DNA from: Ga0074130 sp035492055
GTDB lineage: Bacteria > Pseudomonadota > Gammaproteobacteria > Burkholderiales > Rhodocyclaceae
Direction of reading: 5' to 3'
Assembly (NCBI GenBank): GCA_035492055.1
Contig: DATJJR010000099.1
Location: forward strand, 1-56,206
Length of the DNA stretch: 56,206 bases
Below, in pieces: positions 9,520-18,176 of the stretch; the first letter of the stretch is position 1; the number at the start of each line of letters is the position of its first letter. The notes beneath the pieces are model-generated. The model was given only the letters and a program-made list of their open reading frames with translations. It ran no database searches and was not told the DNA's origin. The translations under genes were made by a program, and so were the position numbers.

Positions 9520-10002
9520 ATGAGCGAGGCAAGTGCCGCCACTGCAGCCGCCGCTGAACAGATGGATATTCATGAAATCCTGAAGTGTCTGCCGCACCGT
9601 TATCCTTTCCTGCTAGTCGATCGCGTAAAGGAAGTCGTCGCTGGTTCACATATCGTTGCACTGAAGAATGTGAGCATGAACGAGCCGTTTTTTCCTGGCC
9701 ACTATCCGCATCATCCCGTCATGCCGGGCGTGTTGATCATTGAAGCGATGGCGCAGACTGCTGCGATCCTGTCGTTCAAGACGCATGGTTCCAGTGCCGA
9801 TGACGACAGCGTTTATTACTTCGTCGGTATCGACGAAGCGCGCTTCAAGCGTCCAGTCATGCCGGGCGATCAATTAGTGATGGAAGCAACACTTGAAATG
9901 AATCGTCGTGGCTTGTGGAAATTTGCCTGCTGCGCCAAGGTCGACGGGCAGGTTGCCGCCGAAGCCAAGATCATGTGCACGATCAAGGCCATCAACGAAT
10001 GA
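9520..10002 (+). CDS. fabZ: 3-hydroxyacyl-ACP dehydratase FabZ
   Basis: FabZ removes water from beta-hydroxyacyl-ACP in fatty acid elongation and competes with lipid A synthesis for the same hydroxyacyl-ACP pool. The 160-residue product has the hotdog-fold motif PFFPGHYPHHPVMPGVLIIE with catalytic His and, one turn on, Glu (IIEAMAQ). Its first 14 residues are Ala-rich and precede the usual family start (MDIHEILKCLPHRYPF). ATG 9520 has a GGAG about 8 bp upstream, so I keep it over the internal ATG at 9562. It overlaps lpxA by 4 bp. Confidence 0.96.
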   Translation: MSEASAATAAAAEQMDIHEILKCLPHRYPFLLVDRVKEVVAGSHIVALKNVSMNEPFFPGHYPHHPVMPGVLIIEAMAQTAAILSFKTHGSSADDDSVYYFVGIDEARFKRPVMPGDQLVMEATLEMNRRGLWKFACCAKVDGQVAAEAKIMCTIKAINE

Positions 10003-10775
10003 CGCGAATTCATCCGAGTGCCTTGGTCGATCCGGGTGCCCGCATTGCTGATGGTGTCGAAATCGGGGCTTTCACTATCGTTGGCCCTAACGTCGAAGTT
10101 GGCGCCAATACTGTAATTGGCCCGCATGTTGTCATTGATGGGCACACCAAGATTGGTGCTGACAATCGTATCTTCCAGTTTTGTTCCATCGGTGGACAGC
10201 CACAGGACAAGAAATACGCGGGTGAGCCTACTCGCTTGGAAATTGGCGACCGTAATACCATTCGCGAAAGCTGCACTTTCAATATCGGCACGACGCAAGA
10301 TGGCGGTATCACGCGTGTTGGTAACGACAACTGGGTGATGGCTTATGTACATGTGGCGCATGATTGCTCCATTGGTGACAACTGTATTTTCGCCAATAGC
10401 GTTCAGCTTGCCGGCCATGTGCAGATTGGTGACTTCGTCATCATCGGTGGTATTTCGGGCGTGCATCAATTTGTGCGTATCGGTTCGCACAGCATGGCAG
10501 GGATGACGACGAGTCTGTCGCAGGATCTGCCGCCGTATGTGATGGCGTCGGGCAATCCTGCTGCTGCCCGCGGTATCAATGTCGAAGGCCTGCGTCGGCG
10601 CGGTTTTTCTGCCGAGGCAATCGCGGCGATTCGACGCGCCTACAAGACAATTTACGTATCCGGCATGCGCCTTGAAGAAGCACGCGAGGCCATTGCGGCG
10701 GAGCAGGATGAATATCCTGAACTCAAGCCACTCGTTGAATTCCTGTCCGTGTCTGGGCGCGGTATTGTTCGCTGA
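9999..10775 (+). CDS. lpxA: UDP-N-acetylglucosamine O-acyltransferase
   Basis: LpxA catalyses the first step of lipid A synthesis, transferring hydroxyacyl from ACP to UDP-GlcNAc. The 258-residue protein starts MTRIHPSALVDPGARIADGV at an ATG that overlaps the fabZ stop (ATGA). It runs through a beta-helix of hexapeptide repeats. The active-site histidine lies in YVHVAHDCSIGDNC, and the acyl-chain ruler segment VQLAGHVQIGD follows. The C-terminal helical domain includes GLRRRGFSAEAIAAIRRAYK. Length matches the family (about 262). Confidence 0.97.
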   Translation: MTRIHPSALVDPGARIADGVEIGAFTIVGPNVEVGANTVIGPHVVIDGHTKIGADNRIFQFCSIGGQPQDKKYAGEPTRLEIGDRNTIRESCTFNIGTTQDGGITRVGNDNWVMAYVHVAHDCSIGDNCIFANSVQLAGHVQIGDFVIIGGISGVHQFVRIGSHSMAGMTTSLSQDLPPYVMASGNPAAARGINVEGLRRRGFSAEAIAAIRRAYKTIYVSGMRLEEAREAIAAEQDEYPELKPLVEFLSVSGRGIVR

Positions 10776-10789
10776 GAACGAGAATATCC

Positions 10790-11935
10790 ATGCCTGTACG
10801 CATTGCGATGGTGGCCGGCGAGGCCTCTGGGGATCAGCTTGCAGCGCATCTGATTGAAGCTTTGCGTGTGCATCTGCCCGATGCCGAGTTCTACGGCATT
10901 GGCGGGCCGCGCATGCAGTCTGTCGGTTTCAAAGCACTGTGGCCGGCGGAAAAGCTTGCCGTCAATGGTTACGCAGAAGTTCTGAAACGCTATCGGGAAC
11001 TTTCGGGCATCCGCAAATCACTGCTTGCGATCATGCGCAAGGACAAGCCTGATGTGTTTATTGCCGTTGATGCGCCGGATTTCAATCTGTGGCTTGAAGA
11101 GCGCATGAAGAATGCCGGCGTACCGGCAATTCACTTTGTCAGTCCGTCGATCTGGGCCTGGCGCGGTGAACGCATCCACAAGATCAAGAGGGCTGTTTCA
11201 CGCATGTTGGCACTCTTTCCGTTTGAGCCGGAAATCTACGAGCGCGAAAATGTGCCTGTCAGTTACGTCGGCCATCCTTTTGCCGATGCGATTCCTGTTG
11301 ATCGAGATCGAGCCGGAGCTCTGGAGCGTCTCGGTCTAGATGCCGATGGGCAATACATAGCGTTGTTACCCGGAAGCCGCCAAAGCGAGCTCGACAATAT
11401 GGCCGAGTCGTTTATTGAAACGGGCAAGCTGTTGCTGCAACGGTTTCCTAAAGCACAACTGCTGGTTCCCCTGGTCACACGCGAAACGCGTGATCGCTTC
11501 GAGTTGGCGCTGTGGGAGTGCAAGGCGCAGGATTTGCCGTTCAAGATGATCTTCGGCCACGCACGTGATGTGCTCGCTGTTGCCGATGCAGCGTTAGTAG
11601 CCAGCGGTACGGCAACGCTGGAGGCGGCTTTGCTGAAGACTCCCATGGTTGTGACCTACAAGGTTGCACGGATGACTTATCGTCTGATGAAGAACAAGGG
11701 CTATCAACCGTGGATTGGTTTGCCCAATATTCTCGCAGGCGAATTTGTCGTGCCGGAGTTCGTTCAAGATCAGGCAACGCCGGAAAACATGGCGCAGGCC
11801 GTTGGCAATCTGATTGTTGACAAGGTTGCGCGCATGCAGATCGTTGAGGTATTCCGACGTATTCATGAAAGTTTGCGCCAAGGCACGGGCGAGCGTGCAG
11901 CAGCGGCTGTATTGCCGTATCTGCTGCCGAAGTAA
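10790..11935 (+). CDS. lpxB: Lipid-A-disaccharide synthase
   Basis: LpxB is a GT19 glycosyltransferase at the inner face of the cytoplasmic membrane. It joins UDP-2,3-diacylglucosamine and lipid X into the lipid A disaccharide. The 381-residue product begins with the family block MVAGEASGDQLAAHLIEAL. It has FYGIGGPRM, the SPSIWAWR segment and the C-terminal nucleotide-sugar site around ALVASGTATLEAALLKTPMVV, followed by a late NILAGEFVVPEFVQ segment. It lies 14 bp after lpxA. Four lipid A/fatty acid genes in a row (lpxD-fabZ-lpxA-lpxB) are typical of proteobacteria. Confidence 0.96.
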   Translation: MPVRIAMVAGEASGDQLAAHLIEALRVHLPDAEFYGIGGPRMQSVGFKALWPAEKLAVNGYAEVLKRYRELSGIRKSLLAIMRKDKPDVFIAVDAPDFNLWLEERMKNAGVPAIHFVSPSIWAWRGERIHKIKRAVSRMLALFPFEPEIYERENVPVSYVGHPFADAIPVDRDRAGALERLGLDADGQYIALLPGSRQSELDNMAESFIETGKLLLQRFPKAQLLVPLVTRETRDRFELALWECKAQDLPFKMIFGHARDVLAVADAALVASGTATLEAALLKTPMVVTYKVARMTYRLMKNKGYQPWIGLPNILAGEFVVPEFVQDQATPENMAQAVGNLIVDKVARMQIVEVFRRIHESLRQGTGERAAAAVLPYLLPK

Positions 11936-11946
11936 AGTGGCCTATC

Positions 11947-12561
11947 GTGACTGCCGCCGCGCGCATTGATAAGGCCGCGATATTCAAAGTTGCTGGCGTT
12001 GACGAAGCCGGCAGAGGCCCTTTGGCCGGTCCGGTTGTTGCTGCTGCGGTCATTCTCGACCCGATGCGCCCCATTGAAGGCCTGAATGATTCGAAGAAGC
12101 TCAGTGAAAAGGCGCGTGACCGTCTTGCGCCCTTGATTCGTGAACATGCGCTGGCATGGGCTGTTGCGGAGGCCAGCGTCGAGGAAATCGATACGCTCAA
12201 TATTCACCATGCCACGCTGCTGGCGATGCGTCGTGCTATTGAAATGCTGGGGGTCGTACCCGATGCCATTGAAGTTGACGGACTGCATTGCCCAACAGTA
12301 ACCATGCCGGCGACGGCGATCGTCAAGGGTGACAGCAAAGTGGCCGCGATTGCTGCTGCATCGATTCTTGCCAAGACCGTGCGCGATGCGCAATTGCTGC
12401 TGTTGCATGAACGCTATCCCATGTACGGCCTGGATCGACACAAAGGATATCCGACGGCTGCGCATCTGGCGGCCTTGCGTGAGCATGGTGTCGTGCGTGA
12501 AATTTACAGAGCCAGTTATGCGCCGGTACGTGCCTTGATCGAGCAAGGTGCGGTGCAATGA
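11947..12561 (+). CDS. rnhB: Ribonuclease HII, GTG start
   Basis: RNase HII cuts RNA in RNA-DNA hybrids and starts removal of single ribonucleotides misincorporated in DNA. The 204-residue protein has the catalytic VDEAGRGPLAGPVV block (Asp19, Glu20) and the acidic residue in EVDGLHCP. It ends with the typical bacterial HII segment DRHKGYPTAAHLAALREHG. The start is GTG 11947, 11 bp after lpxB, with only a weak ribosome-binding site, so an unusual start is likely but not proven. Its stop overlaps the next gene as ATGA. Confidence 0.94.
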   Translation: MTAAARIDKAAIFKVAGVDEAGRGPLAGPVVAAAVILDPMRPIEGLNDSKKLSEKARDRLAPLIREHALAWAVAEASVEEIDTLNIHHATLLAMRRAIEMLGVVPDAIEVDGLHCPTVTMPATAIVKGDSKVAAIAAASILAKTVRDAQLLLLHERYPMYGLDRHKGYPTAAHLAALREHGVVREIYRASYAPVRALIEQGAVQ

Positions 12562-13334
12562 AGCACATTGCTTCGCGTGATAACGCAACCTTCAAATCCC
12601 TGCGTGCGCTGGTCGAGAGTGCTCGTGAGCAACGTCAACGTCGGCAAACACTGATCGATGGTCTGCATCTGCTCGAGGTTTATGCACAGCGCGGTGGCGT
12701 GCCTGCGACGATATTGCTTGCAGAATCGTCGCTCGATAATACCGAGGTCATGGTGCGGGCTGCAGCCTTTGCCGATGTGGATGTCCTAATCTTCAAGGAT
12801 GCTTTGTTTCGTGAACTCAGCGGCGTCGCAACACCAACCGGCGTTGCCGCCGTGATTGCGATTCCCGACGAATGCGATGCCTTGCCGACGGAGACCTGCA
12901 TCATGCTTGATGCGATACAGGATGCTGGCAACGTCGGTTCCATTCTGCGCAGTGCAGCAGCGGCAGGTGTACGAGATGTACTGCTTGGGCCAGGTTCGGC
13001 TGGTGCATGGACGCCTCGTGTTTTGCGTGCTGCACAAGGCGCCCATTTTTCGCTCAATATCCGTGAGCAAGCGGACTTGCCATCCTTGCTTGAGCAATTG
13101 TCCATGCCTGGCGTGGCAACGGTTGTGGAGGGTGCATCCAGTGTGTATGCGCTTGATCTTTCTCAGCCGGTTGCCTGGTTGTTTGGTAACGAAGGGGCGG
13201 GCTTGTCGGATGAATTAATTGCTGCCGCGAAATTGCGCGCGACGATTCCGCTGGCCGCGGAAACGGAATCGCTCAATGTTGCCGCCGCCGCCGCGATTTG
13301 CCTGTTTGAAGGGCGTCGGCAACGCGCGCAATGA
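12558..13334 (+). CDS. TrmH/SpoU-family RNA 2'-O-methyltransferase
   Basis: This is a SPOUT-class methyltransferase that would use S-adenosylmethionine to methylate a ribose 2'-OH in rRNA or tRNA. The 258 residues comprise an N-terminal substrate-binding domain (about 1-95) and the knotted SpoU domain. Motif 1 is DAIQDAGNVGSILRSAAAAG, motif 2 is WLFGNEGAGLSDELI, and motif 3 is IPLAAETESLNVAAAAAICL. The genomic position after rnhB is common in betaproteobacteria, where it is usually annotated as an rRNA methyltransferase. The target base cannot be told from sequence. It is coupled to rnhB by the ATGA overlap. Confidence 0.88.
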   Translation: MKHIASRDNATFKSLRALVESAREQRQRRQTLIDGLHLLEVYAQRGGVPATILLAESSLDNTEVMVRAAAFADVDVLIFKDALFRELSGVATPTGVAAVIAIPDECDALPTETCIMLDAIQDAGNVGSILRSAAAAGVRDVLLGPGSAGAWTPRVLRAAQGAHFSLNIREQADLPSLLEQLSMPGVATVVEGASSVYALDLSQPVAWLFGNEGAGLSDELIAAAKLRATIPLAAETESLNVAAAAAICLFEGRRQRAQ

Positions 13335-13398
13335 GGCTACAGCTAAGGCTGTAACTGCAGTAAGCTTCTCCACGTTCTTCTATAGCGAAGGGGCCAGA

Positions 13399-13842
13399 AT
13401 GCAAATCGAGTGGTGGCATTGGCTGGTGGGCGGTATTGCGCTGCTGTTATGCGAGCTCGCGCTGCCCGCTTTCGTTCTCGTCTGGTTCGGTTTGTCGGCA
13501 CTGGCTGTTGGTGTATTGCTGGTGGTGTTACCTGATATCGGAATAACCGCACAGCTCGTTTTGTGGCTGGTGTTATCGATTGCCTTGGTGGCGTTGTGGT
13601 TCCGCGTGTTTAAACCCGAGCAATACAAAACGCGTATCGGCATGTCCGATGCCAATGTCATTGGTGAAGTCGGCTTGCTCGCCAAGCCGGTATCTCCTTT
13701 CGGCAAGGGTGAGGTGCGTTTTCAGAAGCCGCTGCTCGGCAGCGAAGTGTGGGTGTGCGTTGCCGATGAGGCAATTCCGGTTGGCGAACGCGTGCGTATC
13801 GTGAGTGTTGAAGGCAGCTTGCTCAAAATCGCCAGAATCTAA
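13399..13842 (+). CDS. NfeD-like inner-membrane protein (short form)
   Basis: This is a short NfeD protein: two or three N-terminal membrane helices (about residues 7-75) and a C-terminal OB-fold domain (about 85-147). Such proteins pair with SPFH/stomatin proteins in membrane microdomains, and their exact role is unsettled. The start at ATG 13399 has GAAGGGG upstream and gives MQIEWWHWLVGGIALLLCE; longer readings run back into the methyltransferase gene. Length 147 is normal for the short class lacking the ClpP-like protease domain. The stomatin gene begins 16 bp downstream, confirming the pair. Confidence 0.85.
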   Translation: MQIEWWHWLVGGIALLLCELALPAFVLVWFGLSALAVGVLLVVLPDIGITAQLVLWLVLSIALVALWFRVFKPEQYKTRIGMSDANVIGEVGLLAKPVSPFGKGEVRFQKPLLGSEVWVCVADEAIPVGERVRIVSVEGSLLKIARI

Positions 13843-13858
13843 TCAAGGGAGAGGTCGC

Positions 13859-14719
13859 ATGGGAGATGGCATCATGGTTCTCGTCGTCGCATTCATCATC
13901 TTTGTCGCAGTTACCCTCGCCAAAGGCGTACGCATCGTGCCGCAGGGTGAGGAGTGGATCGTCGAGCGGCTTGGCAAATATCACGGTACGTTGTTGCCAG
14001 GGCTTTCCGTCATCATTCCTTATCTCGATCAAGTTGCCTACAAACTTGTCACCAAGGACATCATTCTCGACGTGCAGAAGCAGGAGGTGATCACTCGAGA
14101 TAATGCTGTCATCGTCACTAACGCCATTGCATTCATCAAGGTCACCGATCCCGTCAAGGCCGTTTATGGCGTCGTCAACTTTTCCGAGGCTATCCGTAAT
14201 CTCATCATGACCACATTGCGCTCGATCATTGGCGAGATGGAGCTTGACTCGGCGCTGTCCAGTCGCGACAAGATCAAGGCGCGCTTGCGTGAAAGCATTG
14301 CCGATGAAGTTTTGGACTGGGGTCTGTCGGTGAAGTCGGTGGAGCTGCAAGACATCAATCCGTCAGAATCGATGCAAAAAGCGATGGAAGCGCAGGCTTC
14401 TGCGGAGCGTGAGCGCAAGGCGATGGTGACGAAAGCCGAAGGCATCAAGCAATCGACGATCCTGCAGGCTGAAGCACGTCTTGAATCTGCACGTCGCGAT
14501 GCGGAGGCGCAGGTGACCTTGGCCGAGGCGAGCGCCGAGGCAATTCGTCGCGTCAACGCTGCGCTGGGTGGCCAGGAAATTTCGATGCGCTATTTGCTTG
14601 GCGAAAAATATCTCGACGCAATGCAGCGGCTTGCCACTTCTCAGAATGCGAAAACCGTTGTGCTGCCGGCTGATGTGCAGGATGCAATTCGCGGGATGTT
14701 CACTCGAGCAAAAGAATGA
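13859..14719 (+). CDS. SPFH-domain stomatin-like membrane protein
   Basis: This is a member of the stomatin/prohibitin/flotillin family, which forms ring-shaped oligomers on membranes and is thought to organise or protect membrane proteins. The 286 residues show an N-terminal membrane helix (about 5-22). The SPFH domain (about 25-190) contains the family strings IVPQGEEWIVERLGKYHGTL and LDVQKQEVITRDN. An Ala/Glu-rich coiled coil (about 180-240) and a C-terminal segment follow. The start at ATG 13859 follows AAGGGAGAGG at good spacing. E. coli QmcA is the nearest familiar relative. It is operonic with the NfeD gene. Confidence 0.9.
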   Translation: MGDGIMVLVVAFIIFVAVTLAKGVRIVPQGEEWIVERLGKYHGTLLPGLSVIIPYLDQVAYKLVTKDIILDVQKQEVITRDNAVIVTNAIAFIKVTDPVKAVYGVVNFSEAIRNLIMTTLRSIIGEMELDSALSSRDKIKARLRESIADEVLDWGLSVKSVELQDINPSESMQKAMEAQASAERERKAMVTKAEGIKQSTILQAEARLESARRDAEAQVTLAEASAEAIRRVNAALGGQEISMRYLLGEKYLDAMQRLATSQNAKTVVLPADVQDAIRGMFTRAKE

Positions 14720-14741
14720 GGTGGGTTTTTCAGCGGAATCC

Positions 14742-14769
14742 TTGACAAGAAAAATTTAGTCTCTATAAT
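14742..14769 (+). promoter_or_regulatory. Consensus sigma-70 promoter of tRNA-Gly
   Basis: TTGACA at 14742-14747 and TATAAT at 14764-14769 are both perfect consensus hexamers separated by 16 bp. Transcription would begin near 14776, about 7 bp before the tRNA. The region after the -10 is GC-rich (CGGCCC), as in stringently controlled stable-RNA promoters. That control is an inference from the base composition. Confidence 0.88.
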
Positions 14770-14782
14770 TCGGCCCTGTTCT

Positions 14783-14858
14783 GCGGGAGTAGCTCAGTTG
14801 GTAGAGCGATACCTTGCCAAGGTATAGGTCGAGAGTTCGAGACTCTTCTCCCGCTCCA
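14783..14858 (+). tRNA. tRNA-Gly (anticodon GCC)
   Basis: A complete 76-nt cloverleaf with encoded CCA. The acceptor stem GCGGGAG pairs with CTCCCGC. The D arm is GCTC-AGTTGGTA-GAGC. The anticodon stem ATACC/GGTAT encloses TTGCCAA with anticodon GCC at 14816-14818. The T arm GAGAG-TTCGAGA-CTCTT is present. It reads GGC/GGU glycine codons, decodes alone and is not in a tRNA cluster. It is flanked by its own promoter and terminator. Confidence 0.97.
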
Positions 14859-14869
14859 GAATTCAAAAA

Positions 14870-14895
14870 CTACGGCCCTCTTCGGAGGGCCGTAG
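14870..14895 (+). terminator. Terminator hairpin after tRNA-Gly
   Basis: An 11-bp perfect GC-rich stem, CTACGGCCCTC (14870-14880) with GAGGGCCGTAG (14885-14895), is closed by a stable TTCG tetraloop. It begins 11 bases after the CCA end. The following T tract is weak (TCATTTCT), so termination may be partial, but position and stability fit the tRNA transcript end. Confidence 0.75.
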
Positions 14896-15183
14896 TCATT
14901 TCTGCGTCGGTTTTTGTGCATGAGCATTTTTGGATTTCAGCACAGCTTCGAGGCGCTGTCAGAAAGGGCCTTGCGAATCAGTGTCTTGCCAGTTCCAATG
15001 GCGATATATCCTTTCTCGCGGCATCGCGATGCCTGTACGTCTGCCCACTGAAGTTCGCAATTCCGCGACACGCTGAGGCATTTTCGTCTTCCACAATTGA
15101 ATGCCTTGCCTTTGCGTAAAAGCGTCGGCATACAATGCTTCGTCAGAGTTCATCGTGCATGCTCGTTCAGGGAGGCGGCAAGC
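14896..15183. other. Intergenic stretch with no confident gene
   Basis: Between the tRNA terminator and the c-di-GMP gene lie 288 bases with only short open frames on both strands. The longest are about 64 codons on the - strand, and none starts with a convincing ribosome-binding site or resembles a family I recognise. One - strand frame (about 14937-15131) reads cysteine-rich with a GTGKTLIRK string, but this is too short to call. AGGGAGG at 15169-15175 is the ribosome-binding site of the downstream gene. No attachment-site duplication of the tRNA 3' end is visible here. Confidence 0.5.
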
Positions 15184-18108
15184 ATGGGCATAAAAAACAA
15201 GCTTGCGCTGCTGGTTACTCTGCTCTTTGGCATTCTGCTGTGCACGTCCGCTGCACTGTTGGTTGAGTCAAGTGAAGTGCGGTTGCGTGAAAGTATCATT
15301 GCGCAACAGGCTGCACTGGTCAAAACACTGACCTATGGTTTTGATCAGCAGGTGATGGCGCGTCACAAGATGCTCATCGAGGTTGCCAAAGCCTTACCCC
15401 CTGAGTTGGTGCAACAACCTGCGCGGTTGCAGGCGTTCCTCCAGGAACGCATCATCTTGCCCAAGATGTTTACCAACGTGTTGGTTTACAGCCCCGATGG
15501 CACCGTGCTCGCAGCTTGGCCTGCCCCGGAAAAATATGTTGGCAGCAGGCGCATGGCCGGTATGGAATATATTGCGCATACGGTACAAACCCGCCAGCCC
15601 TATATTTCACGCTTGTTCAAGAGCCCGGTTTCCGGTCAGCCGTTGGTCGTGATGACTGCCCCTGTGCTCGACAAGGATGGCAACGTCGTTGCCTTGTTCG
15701 GCGGCAGTCAGTACATCCTGACTGACAACCTGTTTTCAGGTTTTACGGACACTCACATTGGGCATAGCGGCAATCTGTTCCTTCTCTCACAGGATCGCAC
15801 CATCATTGCGCATTCCGACAAGACGCGCGTGATGGAACAGCTTGAGCCTGGGGCCAATAAGGCAATCGATGCGGCGCTTACCAGCGGCGTCTTTGCTGGA
15901 GAGGCGGTGACGAGTCGTGGAACGCCCGTTCTGATCACCATTGAAACGATGAAAACGACCAGCTGGCTCTCGGGGGTGTTACTCCCCTTGGATGAGGCAT
16001 ACGCACCGATCAATGCCATGCGTATTCATGCCTTGCAACTGCTGGCGTTGCTTTTACTGATGCTGCCGCTGCTGGTCTGGTGGGGCGCCGGCTACATGAC
16101 GCGACCGTTGCTGCTGCTTCGCGATCGCATCAAGAACATGACGCGGACACCGCAAATCGGCACGCTCGTTGCGCTGGATCGGCACGATGAAATCGGTGAG
16201 CTGGCACGAGCTTTTGATGAGCTTACTCTGGCGCGTCATTCCGCCGAAGAGGCGCAACTTCGGTTGAATCGCGCATTGCGCGTGCTGAGCGATTGCAACC
16301 AGACACTCATTCATGCCGACAACGAAGCGAAGTTGCTCCAGGACATTTGCACGCTGATCTTTACCAGCGGCGGTTATCCCTTTGTGTGGATAGGCTATGT
16401 CGATCCGACCGGCCAGGACAAAATCATTCATCCGATGGCCAAGGCGGGGTCCGGCGCGCAGATTCTTGAAACGCTGGTGCTGTCGATGGATGAAACGGCA
16501 CATCCGTGCGAGCTCAGTTACCTGACGTTGCAAACCGGAGAGCGGCAAGTCTGCCAAGAGATCATCGGCGATCCGATGTTTGGCGTGTGGCAGGACATTG
16601 CCTTGGCTTACAACTACCACTCCGGCATTTCACTGCCACTGAAAAACGAGCAAATCACGTTCGGCATTCTCAATATCTACGCGCACGAAAGAGATGCGTT
16701 TGGCGTGGATGAAATCAAGTTGCTCGATGAGTTGGCCGCCGATCTTTCCTTCGGTATCAAGACATTGCGAGCCCGTGCAGCGCATCAGGCAGCAGAAGAG
16801 GAGTTGGCGTTCCTCGCGCATCATGATCCGCTGACCGAGCTTCCCAATCGTTTATTGCTGCGCGACCGTTTCGAACAGGCGGCGGCGCTGGCCGGGCGCA
16901 ATGGAACTCGGGTTGCGATGCTGTTTCTCGACCTCGACAATTTCAAGGAGGTCAATGACAGCCTCGGTCATGGAATCGGTGATGAACTTTTGATCGCTGT
17001 TGTGCAGCGCTTGCGGGCAACGTTGCGCCAAGCCGACACGATCAGTCGCGAAGGGGGCGATGAGTTTGTTGTGCTGGTACCGGGAATCAATTCCATCAAC
17101 GATGTCGGTCGCGTTGCACAGACCATTCTGGATGCAATGACACATCCGTTCGAAATCGAACACCACACTTTGCATACCTCGTTCAGTATTGGTATCAGCG
17201 TATATCCGAACGATGGTGAGAATTTCGATACGGTACGCAAGAACGCAGATACGGCACTCTATCGCGCCAAGGATGGTGGACGCCGTAACTACCGTTTCTT
17301 TGCGGGGCAGATGAATGTCGATGCGCAGGTACGCATGCAGATGCAGATCGATCTGCGCAAGGCACTACAGAACGACGAATTTGAATTGCTTTATCAGCCG
17401 CAAATCAATTTGCGTACCGGACGCATGGTCGGTGTCGAAGCCTTGATCCGTTGGCGCCGCAACGGTGAGTTGGTCTCGCCAGCCGAGTTTATTCCGGTGG
17501 CCGAGCACAGCGGCCTGATTATTCCGATTGGCGAATGGGTCATCAGCGAGGCGTGCCGGCAAGGCGTTGAATGGCGACGACAGGGCTTGGTGGACATGGT
17601 GGTGGCAGTCAACTTGTCGGCGTTGCAGTTCAAACACGGCAATATCGTCGACACTGTGCGCTTGGCACTGGAAAACTCGGGATTGCCAGCAGGTTCGCTT
17701 GAGCTCGAATTGACCGAGTCGATTCTGCTGCAGGACGTGGATGCCGCCATGAGCATCCTGCATCGCCTGAAGGAGCTTGGTGTGCATTTATCGATCGACG
17801 ATTTCGGTACCGGCTATTCCTCACTTAGTTATCTCAAGCGTCTGGCCGTCGACAAGCTCAAGATCGACCGATCTTTTGTCGGTGATGTCACTGAAGATAC
17901 GGACGATGCCGCTATTGCGCGCGCTGTAATTCAGCTTGGCCACACATTGCAGTTGACGGTAATTGCCGAGGGTGTTGAAACCGAAGGGCAATGCGCTTTT
18001 CTCCGGGAGAGTGCCTGCGACGAAGCGCAGGGCTACCTCTTTTCGAGGCCGGTGCCACCGAGCGACATTCCTTCGCTCATGGCTTCGTTGGGTAAAGCCG
18101 TGTTCTAG
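15184..18108 (+). CDS. Cache-HAMP-GAF-GGDEF-EAL c-di-GMP signalling protein
   Basis: This is a 974-residue membrane sensor that should make and/or degrade the second messenger c-di-GMP. Order: membrane helix (about 7-27), periplasmic Cache-type sensor (about 30-275), second helix (about 283-303), HAMP-like linker, GAF (about 375-535), GGDEF (about 545-705), EAL (about 720-965). The GGDEF motif is intact (residues 624-628), with a product-inhibition RxxD site at 615-618 spaced as in regulated cyclases. The EAL motif is at 752-754, and DDFGTG at 872-877 and KIDRSF are also intact, so both activities are possible. ATG 15184 has AGGGAGG 8 bp upstream. The sensed ligand is unknown. Confidence 0.93.
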   Translation: MGIKNKLALLVTLLFGILLCTSAALLVESSEVRLRESIIAQQAALVKTLTYGFDQQVMARHKMLIEVAKALPPELVQQPARLQAFLQERIILPKMFTNVLVYSPDGTVLAAWPAPEKYVGSRRMAGMEYIAHTVQTRQPYISRLFKSPVSGQPLVVMTAPVLDKDGNVVALFGGSQYILTDNLFSGFTDTHIGHSGNLFLLSQDRTIIAHSDKTRVMEQLEPGANKAIDAALTSGVFAGEAVTSRGTPVLITIETMKTTSWLSGVLLPLDEAYAPINAMRIHALQLLALLLLMLPLLVWWGAGYMTRPLLLLRDRIKNMTRTPQIGTLVALDRHDEIGELARAFDELTLARHSAEEAQLRLNRALRVLSDCNQTLIHADNEAKLLQDICTLIFTSGGYPFVWIGYVDPTGQDKIIHPMAKAGSGAQILETLVLSMDETAHPCELSYLTLQTGERQVCQEIIGDPMFGVWQDIALAYNYHSGISLPLKNEQITFGILNIYAHERDAFGVDEIKLLDELAADLSFGIKTLRARAAHQAAEEELAFLAHHDPLTELPNRLLLRDRFEQAAALAGRNGTRVAMLFLDLDNFKEVNDSLGHGIGDELLIAVVQRLRATLRQADTISREGGDEFVVLVPGINSINDVGRVAQTILDAMTHPFEIEHHTLHTSFSIGISVYPNDGENFDTVRKNADTALYRAKDGGRRNYRFFAGQMNVDAQVRMQMQIDLRKALQNDEFELLYQPQINLRTGRMVGVEALIRWRRNGELVSPAEFIPVAEHSGLIIPIGEWVISEACRQGVEWRRQGLVDMVVAVNLSALQFKHGNIVDTVRLALENSGLPAGSLELELTESILLQDVDAAMSILHRLKELGVHLSIDDFGTGYSSLSYLKRLAVDKLKIDRSFVGDVTEDTDDAAIARAVIQLGHTLQLTVIAEGVETEGQCAFLRESACDEAQGYLFSRPVPPSDIPSLMASLGKAVF

Positions 18109-18176
18109 CCGCATGGTGGGAATGGTAGAGTGCCGCCTTTCGGCATCCACAGCCGCATCAATACTTCGTTAACGCA

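Noticed and set aside
14783..14858. tRNA-Gly as an integration site for a mobile island
   Set aside because: No integrase gene and no repeat of the tRNA 3' end was seen within the window; both neighbours look like ordinary chromosomal genes.
14937..15153. Short - strand frames with cysteines and a GTGKTLIRK string downstream of tRNA-Gly
   Set aside because: About 64 codons each, overlapping in two frames, no ribosome-binding site and no recognised family; not an integrase remnant that I can support.
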